From Beaufortia kweichowensis (Eukaryota > Chordata > Actinopteri > Cypriniformes > Gastromyzontidae), in NCBI GenBank assembly GCA_019155185.1, contig CM032806.1:816001-880000 (forward strand): a DNA stretch of 64,000 nt, read 5' to 3'. Position 1 is the stretch's first letter. Each line of letters opens with the position of its first letter. The notes below the pieces were generated by a model. It saw only the letters and a program-made list of their open reading frames with translations. It made no database searches and had not been told where the DNA came from. Of the stretch, positions 55,961 through 64,000 are shown one piece after another. The translations under genes were made by a program, and so were the position numbers.

Positions 55961-57960
55961 ACAGAAATTACAATCTCTTGAAATCACAAACAATTTATGT
56001 TACAAAATGTCATTTGCACCCGATGAACAAAAAATACAAAGATGTTTATTTGGACAGAGGATGTGTAAAAAGCTTACTGAGCTGTAAAATACAAACAGAC
56101 CTGGAAACCAGCAGTTTGTAGACAGTGAAGATGTTCAGGTCTGCTTTATGAATCCAGTTCAGAGGGGGGTGACTCTGGAGGTCTTTGATGTACTTCAGTG
56201 TTGACCGGCTCTGTAAAGGGTCCGGACCCCCGTCACGCTATCACACAAGCCTTAAACAGACAGGAACAAACCTGAACTTGTGTTTGTTTTAATGCACGTC
56301 TTCATTCCTGCCACCTAAACAGATTGGAGGCATAACACAATGATAAATAATTCACACATCTGACAGCAGGTCCACACGCACACACACACACCTTTGATGC
56401 TCTGTGACACAGTCAGGGTTACACTTTGCCCTGTTTGCTTGATCCTACATACATTTTTCAACGCGTTTCCTTTCTTAAAAAAAAGTTAACAAAATATATC
56501 CTAAAATTTATGGCAAACAGATTTCATGCAAATACAAAATATAGGTATGTGAACCCCAGTTAGAGAATCTATGAGGAGTTTGAACAATAATGTAGTTATC
56601 TTCTTTTAAAAGGAAAGAAAACAAAACGATATTTGTGTAAATGATATACATAATATATACATATAACAGTCCCATTCACAGCCAATCAAAGCACAGATAA
56701 CACAAGACACAAAAATATTACTGTTAACATGGTGCCATGTCCAAATGTACTATGGTAATACTATGATCCTATTTTGTAAGTAATATTGTTTATAAATAGA
56801 GATCACGTGTTTCTGTGTGCAGAATGTTTGATGAATAAATAAATCATTTAATGACGTTGTAACACATCTGATCGATAGAGGGCGCTAGAACTCAATGCAG
56901 TGTCTATCTGATGAGAAACACTTTACCATGTGCTATTTAAAATACTTCTACAGGTAAAATACACTTCTTCAATTTTCATGCCATTCTAATATCTGGTTTT
57001 ATTTGTTTATTTTTTGGATATGGTATAGAAATATAGCACATATACAGTACAAATCAGTATCTGACACTATCACTATACCGCGGTACCACCCCAGTTCTTT
57101 TAGTAGATTTATATTTATTCATTAAGCAGATGCTCTTGATTCAAAGTGACATACTGTACAAACAAGAGAGCATTAAAATGTTGTTTTAATGAAACCATTA
57201 AAACCTCAAAATATTGTACTTACTGTACACCACAAGTCTAGCTGAGATATACAGATATTAACAAACCGAGCAAAAGATGAAAGATGGATTAGATATAAGC
57301 TAACTGAAAGAAACGGTGACATTCTGGCTGTGAGACAGAGGATCGCACAGCAAACATCTGTCATGTAAGAGCTGATGTCTGCTGAGTTTTAAAGGGGAAG
57401 GTCTAGAGAGAGTTTGAAGAAACATGAGTTCACATTTAGCCTGAATAAATCACAGTGAGAAAGACAGCGGCCCCTGTGGTCCCCGAAGCACACGTCAAAA
57501 CAAATGAGTGATTAAAGACAAAACTAATCACTCGCCGTGTTAGCTGGTCTATTAAATTACCTGCAAATAAATATCATTAATAATTTAAACACATACAATC
57601 AATGAAAACACTCATTTGTAAAGTGGCGTCCCGAAGGAAAATACACACGACTGACATTTTCATAGAGAAATCAGAGCAAAAGTCATGTCATTTATAAAAA
57701 TAGAGGAACAACACATGTACAGTTCTGATCAGAGGTGTCTGATCCCTTTAAAAGCCAGTGATTGACAGACAGATGTGAAAGGTATGATTGGGTCCCGGTA
57801 CCTGTGCGTCCTGAGAGCGTGATTACAGTCTGCTGGGTTTCCTGTGCTACGAAAAAGGAGATAATTCATTCATCTAATGGGACTAATAAATTCAAGTATT
57901 AACTGCACCACACCATATAACAGAGCAGAGCCTGGAGAAATGGAAGACAGATGAAGGCTG
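55961..57960. other. Intergenic DNA
   Basis: Mostly AT-rich and unique. 56101-56216 has a short minus-strand open stretch discussed in the findings. TGATTGACAG (PBX/MEIS-like) lies at 57759-57768. No gene supported. Confidence 0.4.
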
Positions 57961-58098
<138 letters not shown>

Positions 58099-58173
58099 TT
58101 GTGCAGTAAGAGTGCAGAAGAAACAGAGATAGAGAGGAGAGTCTTGGGGATACTGGGCTGTTGTGTGGTAGCA

Positions 58174-58352
<179 letters not shown>

Positions 58353-58446
58353 AGGGAGGGGAGGAGGGGCAGAACTGAGGCTGTGTGCTGCTAACAGGCC
58401 TCTGGGGAATTAGCGCTTGACGGACCATATGGGTAACATAGAAAGA

Positions 58447-58450
<4 letters not shown>

Positions 58451-58505
<55 letters not shown>
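58451..58505. repeat. (GA)n microsatellite, 55 bp
   Basis: Third GA array within 550 bases; followed by unique GC-richer DNA (58506-58650) without a recognised exon. Confidence 0.97.
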
Positions 58506-58508
<3 letters not shown>

Positions 58509-58649
58509 GGCAGAGGCCCTGAGGCTGGCAAGGCCCCTCCGCCACAGCTTCAGCTGTTACCCATGAGCCTTTGGGCCGGGGGAATACAGCCTCACAACAA
58601 AGAAAACAGCGGAAAGCAGCGGGCGACTGGCAGCCTGTGTGTGTGAGAG

Positions 58650-59224
58650 ACCACATATCAACCTGAACACTTCAGACCTTCCTTCATTACAACTTCATCT
58701 GACAGCTTACACACTTTCCAAAGCTTTCTGCAGACAAAACGCTTCATCACTGTGATTCTACATGCAATAAATCCTCAATATACAGACAATATACATACTG
58801 CAAAAGTTATGCTGACAATTTATCAGGATTGATGCTCTGCATGTGAAGAACATCAGCCAAAAACAAAGCTGTGGAAATGTGATAAACCAACCAGCATAAA
58901 ATAAATAAAATGCTCATTCCTATAGTTACTGATGCTAGATCCTGTCAAACTTTTCAGAGTAAAACAAGATTTCTAGAGGAGTGGGATAAGTTTAGCTAAG
59001 GATAGTAAAGATTGGACAGTAAAGTTGTAGGCAATGTATGATCTGGTCATGGTGATTTATAAACACATCTGCAATTCTCAGTCTCAGTAAGATTCTCCAT
59101 AATGGCGTTCAAAATGTTATACATTATGCTTTATTGATAATATTTTAATAATCCTACAATCCCAAAAATCTACCAAGATCTTACACATCTATATATATAC
59201 ATCTATATATAACTCCCGGGTCTC
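58650..59224. other. AT-rich intergenic DNA
   Basis: Nothing supported. Confidence 0.5.
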
Positions 59225-59395
59225 TTAAAGCAAAGTAAAGTTCACCCCAAATCTGAAAATTCTTTCATAATTCATTCACACTTCTTAAAATTTCTCAAAA
59301 TATCTTCCTTTGTGTTTCACTGAAGAAAGAGTCACATACAGGTTTATAAACCACATGATGATTTTGAATGAACTCTCTCTTTAATAAGTTTAACT
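59225..59395. mobile_element. Inverted-repeat MITE, degraded
   Basis: AGTTCACCCCAAATCTGAAA, TTCTCAAAATATCTTCCTTT, GTGTTTCACTGAAGAAAGAG and ACATACAGGTTTATAAACCA identify the same hairpin family as at 36920. Confidence 0.7.
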
Positions 59396-60660
59396 TCTTT
59401 TGCTATTGTAATGATGGTCATCCCCTTCCAAACACCCGTCTGCTCTCCATTCACACAACAAAAATCCCTGAGATCAACTTTAGATGACAAACAGCTAATT
59501 AATTTTTTCTGTGTGTGCTTCATGTCTGCAGGCGGGGTGATATCGCTCTCAGCTCAGTATGTGAAACTTGTAAGATTCATTTAAGATCATTGACATGTGC
59601 AGCATCTGTCCTTAAAACTAACCATCACTGGTGCAAAAGTAGATCAATACAAAACATTCAAATCCATACCATAAAAATAGTTACAAACTTCTGTAAGACT
59701 GTGTTATGGACACAGCGCACACATTCTCTCAAACAAACAAACCATAAATAAGATTACTAGCATATGAGTCTCACAAATGCTTACAAACCTTTTGCGTCCT
59801 GCAAACACAAGTGCAGTATTTCATTTAAAACCTTAAACCATGATTTTTAAACAGTTTGTGGATTTAAGATTCATTTCTTTTTAAAATCTCAGTCAATATT
59901 TCAGCCGCATGTAAAGCAAACAGAAAGCCATGATTTCTTTCTGTCAGCTGATGATTATTGAGCAGCAGTTCTGAATCAAACCTCCTAATTTCCTCTTCTT
60001 CAAATAAACGCCGGCTTTATTAGTTTCACACTTTAAATGATGTACAGAAAGGTTACTGGAGCGAAACGATCAGGCTTTTAGTTTTAACGAGTGCATACAT
60101 CATAAAGCCATCGAGATGTAATAATCATCCATCATCATTGAGACATCAGTCCAGCTGAGGGACCTGCTCACAGAATGAATGGAAAACAGATTTAGAGAAG
60201 AAAGGGACAGAAATGTGTCTACAGTACACGCTGCTAAGACAAACTGTTCATTTATTGGGCTCCGGTAAGACAGCTCGAGGGTCAATCCTACAAAACAGAA
60301 CAATTTCATTGTGAAGTTTTTCATGTTTCATCAAAATCACTATTTATTCTGTTAGTCTTTTGCAAAATTGAACAAAAGTAAAAGTAAAAAAAAGCCATCC
60401 ACATACACAGACTGTGGCATTATTTTTGATGTTGAAGTCACAAAATTTAGATTTGATGAAGTCAGAAAACATTTCATTTGAAATTATAATTAATAACGTT
60501 TGCATTTCATTTCTATTCTGTTCTCTTTATAGGATGTGTATATTGTGTAAAAATCACTGAACAATTAATACATTTAAAGTATTTTGTAAACTCTTCTTAT
60601 TACATTTGTTGATAAAACAGTTAGGAACTTAAGATGGAGATTGTCTAATATTTTGCTTCG
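59396..60660. other. Intergenic DNA
   Basis: Unique, mostly AT-rich; 59990-60260 is somewhat GC-richer. No exon recognised. Confidence 0.4.
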
Positions 60661-61000
60661 GGCATGTTAGAAATGTGTTTGTTTGTGTAGTTCCTCACAT
60701 GAGTCAGCGTGTGTGTGCACTGGTGTGGTTTTGCACTGGTTTTATGTACCCGACTGGTGCGGCTGGTGAGGGAGCGTCTCATGCTGTGCCAGTGGTGGTT
60801 TGTCGTCTGGTTCAGACTTTAATTACAGTGCAGGCTGCTGTGTTTCTGAAGGGGGTTGTCGTTCGTCCCCCCTGAGCACGTATGTCAGTCTCGCTGAGGT
60901 GCAGTCCTGACCCCTCCTCCTGATCCCACGGGGTTTTAGGGCTTTACCACGGTGCCACTGCCTCCCCTGGCCCTGATGCTGCCCACCTGCCACCTAATAA
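60661..61000. other. Single-copy GC-richer island
   Basis: Contains CCACGGGGTTTTAGGGCTTTACCACGGTGCC. A + strand frame at 60675-60875 has no domain I recognise. Nothing firm. Confidence 0.3.
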
Positions 61001-61479
61001 ATACACAGACAAATCGCACGTGTTATACAAACACAGCGGCCATGAAAAGTATCTGGACACTTACGGCTCATTCAAAAACTGTTTTCAATAACCAGAATGA
61101 AAGCCTTTCTCACAACTAACATTTCTAAGCAATATCATTCATCAACTTGTGTCAAGGTGATTTTTAGTAGATGTTCACTTTATATTCGTACAGTTTGTCC
61201 TTGTAGATCATCACATTAATAAAGAATTCAGTCTCTGTTTGACCACCAGTAAGAATTACGATATATCTTATATCAATTTTTGTATTTAAACACAATAAAC
61301 AAACACATGTGATAAACCTGAAAATACTGTGAAGTATGACCAATAATAAGAGTATTGATTTGGAAGGTATTATTAGCAAGAGGAATATTAGATTTGAACC
61401 TTGTTTGCTGATAGAAGAGAAACACTTACAGTACACTTACTTACTGTACATATATTAGGACACAAGTGTATCTGTGTAC

Positions 61480-62060
61480 TGCAGTCTCTCTCTGGCTCAA
61501 TCTGACATTTTTCCCGCTCGTATACATCGTCTGATCAATAGGTCTTCTCCGGCGCCCGTATCGACGCTGAAGCGCGCTCATTGATCACATCCAGACCCCG
61601 CGGCCCCGGCTTCAAAGATAATTGGGCCCTGGGACGAGCTTTCAGTTGATTGACAGATCGCAGAGATGTTAATAAACCCCGAGGCTTTGCTTTACTTTTA
61701 CGTGCGGTCATTATTTACCGTGAGCGTGTCTTTACCCTCCCCTGTTAAAACACAACTTCATCCGGGAGTTCCTCGACTGTGAAACTGAGGCGTTATTGAT
61801 CAGGACTCTTAATGTACGATTGTCAAAGCACACAATTATTCTACATATACTGCTCAAATCAAACTGCTTTTAAACAAGTGTCCAGCAAATGATGAAAGGC
61901 CTTAATAACAACGAAGGGCCATATTGATACTTCATTATTAAGCCGACCGACTCCGGCACATTAGGAAACCATTAGAGGCAATAACAAACACAAGACGCTC
62001 ATTTGTTTCAATAAGCCATGCTGAATATTACAGATTAATTGACATTGCGTGTGTGTGTGA
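61480..62060. promoter_or_regulatory. Candidate conserved element with a PBX/MEIS-type site
   Basis: Single-copy, GC-richer DNA with an exact TGATTGACAG (61647-61656), the PBX-MEIS/PREP composite consensus. Also present are GATAATTGGGCCC, TTCATTATTAAGCCGACC, CTCATTGATCACATCC and ACAGATTAATTGACATTG. No coding frame. Enhancer role inferred. Confidence 0.4.
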
Positions 62061-62279
62061 AAGAAGGGGGTTTTAGTATCGAATACATTAATATTACAAA
62101 AAGTGTGATAGGATACAAACACACAGCGCATAAATAAACAAACAAACAATTGAAAAAAGACTTAACAAAGCAAATCCAGTGCAAACTCAAAGACAAAGAA
62201 ATGGAAGTGAACTACAACAAGTAAAGCATATGAGAAATTATTCAAAGATTCTGTGTGTAAATCGCATTCAAAGCTTTTC

Positions 62280-62590
62280 AAAACAATAAAGTAATGAGGC
62301 CCCAATTGGGTCCCACAAGGCTTTTCGGTTCTGAAACAATAAGAGATGCAGCAACTGCCCGGACCCGATGCTAAACCTTCGAGTTTCACTTGGCGTTGGC
62401 TTCCGTGTGTGTGTGTGTGTGTGTGGATGAGACAGTCGGGATGCAGAGTTGCCGGGGGCGACTGGGCTGCTGACAGAGGCCAGTGTCCCAGTGCTCACTC
62501 TTTGGGTAATGAGATGCTGCACACACACACACACACAATCACAGATGCAGCCCAGTTACAAACACCAGACCAGTGATCCACATCAACACA
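62280..62590. other. Single-copy island with short GT and CA runs
   Basis: CCCCAATTGGGTCCCAC (palindromic core), GCCGGGGGCGACTGGGCTGCTG, a GT run at 62406-62424 and a CA run at 62521-62537. Open frames cross the dinucleotide runs and are not credible genes. Confidence 0.3.
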
Positions 62591-63019
62591 CAAATAGACA
62601 GGAATCAGGAGGGCTGGACCTTTAAACACATGACAACTGGTCACAAAGATGGACACGTCCAAATAAGACATCATATCATCAATAATACACACACAGACTG
62701 TTCAGAAGATGGACAGTTGAATTGAAGGATTCACAACTGTACATTTGGTAAAGGAAAGGGTATTTTACTAGTTTGGTAGCTGGTACAAACATGAGATCTT
62801 CCATTTACTTTTCTTTAAAGTCAACATAAAACAGGATTTACCAGCTTTGTAGTGCAGCATATTTTTGTAGGAAACAAAATTTCTAACAATAAATGATAAA
62901 GGGCAGGGAAGTATATCATCAACATCTATATATGTCTTTCTCTATTTCTCTCTCTATATCCTCTAGATACATACATGCATCTACATCTATATATCTATAT
63001 CTATTTCTGCTCAACCTGA

Positions 63020-63175
63020 TTTCGCCAAGTAAGAGATGTTCTTAGCTCAACATAGTTAGACACTGGAAGAACATCTCTGTAGAAAAACAGATTGTAATGT
63101 TGTCCCAGGTCCAACAATGAAGATAACTTAAGAACATCTCTCACTTAGCAAAGACAGGAAAACCACTGATATCTC
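63020..63175. mobile_element. Small fold-back element
   Basis: TTCGCCAAGTAAGAGATGTT at the left is mirrored by AAGAACATCTCTCACTTAGC at the right, with an internal AGAACATCTCTGTAG copy. About 150 bases, no coding content; MITE-like. Confidence 0.65.
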
Positions 63176-63284
63176 TTAGTGATTATATTGCAGTGTGTAA
63201 CTTCTCCCTACAAAACATCAACACGACCACAAATCATGTGAATTGTTGAGAACAGGTCTGCTTTGGTTCAGTGATCAGACACAT

Positions 63285-63350
63285 TACCCTAGAAACCACC
63301 TAGCAACGCCCTAGCAACCACTCAACAAACTCTAGCATCATGGCAGTGAG
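63285..63350. repeat. CCTAGCAAC-type repeat
   Basis: ACCTAGCAACGCCCTAGCAACC followed by CTCTAGCATCATGGCAG; second occurrence of the 25.5-kb repeat. Confidence 0.6.
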
Positions 63351-63654
63351 TTCAGTCCAGGCCCTGTGATGAAAACATACTGGTGAATCTAGCATAAAAA
63401 AAATCTGAATAATTTATTAAAGCAAATATGATCAATCATGTTATCTGTAAATCAAAAACACTTTTAAATGCATCTAGACTGCATCAACTCTGCACCCTTA
63501 CATGACACGTCACGTCATGTGACATCCCACCCGATGAATCCCATCAGAGAAAGCCAGACGTTCTAATTCGTGGAAACGCAGGGTAAGGGAAAACGAAAGA
63601 GTCATTTATCAAACCTCTCACTAATTCATTCTTTCCTCTGGTTTCTCTCTCTCA

Positions 63655-63880
63655 GAGTTGGCCTTCACCTCGAGCACATCGCTGGGGTACAGTCGAGGGA
63701 TTTTCGGGGGGTTTTGGTGCTGCAGGAGGCCCAGGACATGAATATTCAGATGATCCGTCTCTCTCTGGTTCTGTAGGTGCAGTCGGAGTGGTTTTTCACT
63801 CGCCCACTGGACTCAGAGGAGCAGGAGGACCACAGCGGCGCTCTGGACATAAAGAACGAGAAGTGTGATCAGGTCATCGC
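63655..63880. other. Unique GC-rich segment, possible exon(s), unresolved
   Basis: Strong acceptor-like tracts (TTTCTCTCTCTCAG ending near 63656 and CTCTCTCTGGTTCTGTAG ending near 63778) precede GC-richer sequence. After the second, one frame reads VQSEWFFTRPLDSEEQED and continues HSGALDIKNEKCDQ. No protein family recognised and no strong downstream donor, so I do not call a gene. Confidence 0.25.
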
Positions 63881-63967
63881 AAACCTACACCACATACACG
63901 TTTGATTGTGAAACATATATGCTGTCTCTTGCTGTGGCTCAATATATGCAAACACACACAAAGCATT

Positions 63968-64000
63968 CTCTCTCTCTCTATCTGTCTCTATCTGTCTCTC
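63968..64000. repeat. (CT)n-rich microsatellite, cut by window end
   Basis: CTCTCTCTCT followed by ATCTGT/CTCT variants up to the edge. Confidence 0.85.

Overview
The window is vertebrate genomic DNA, almost certainly from a teleost and probably a cypriniform-like fish. The evidence is an intron-rich gene with vertebrate GT-AG splice sites, many fish-type non-autonomous inverted-repeat transposons, and a very high load of long (GA)n microsatellites. Nothing prokaryotic is present.

Region 1 (1 to about 11.6 kb) holds the 3' two thirds of a Crumbs gene on the + strand. I call it crb2 because the cytoplasmic tail (GTYSPSQQEVAGARLEM... ending VPPEERLI) is the CRB2 type and not the CRB1 type. Ten coding exons are visible, between 735 and 9924. 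They encode about 1,139 residues: EGF repeats, laminin G 1, EGF, laminin G 2, two EGFs, laminin G 3, five further EGFs, one membrane span and a 37-residue tail with the ERLI PDZ ligand. The upstream exons, with the canonical promoter and signal peptide, lie left of the window. The laminin G 2 exon carries one surplus base, which breaks the frame: either an assembly error or a real mutation.

The best candidate for something undescribed is a short intronic exon at 2633-2684. It reads ATG plus a textbook signal peptide and ends at a phase-1 splice donor that joins in frame to the laminin G 1 exon at 3940. This predicts an alternative-promoter short Crb2 isoform, at the same place in the gene as the alternative first exon described for mammalian CRB1-B.

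Region 2 (about 10.7 to 19.4 kb) is packed with repeats: a GAAGA/TCTTC low-complexity element family with a conserved core motif, a tandem duplication with a unit of about 1.04 kb, and two long fold-back elements.

Region 3 (about 19.4 to 64 kb) has no gene I can support. It alternates AT-rich DNA, dispersed transposon fragments, a dozen long (GA)n arrays and islands of higher-GC single-copy sequence with clustered TAAT, TCF/LEF-like and PBX/MEIS-like motifs. In mammals CRB2 lies next to DENND1A, beyond which is the developmental gene LHX2. The islands may therefore be long-range regulatory elements of such a block, but that is inference: I found no DENND1A exon by eye. All long (GA)n arrays have purines on the + strand, which is unusual for independent repeats.
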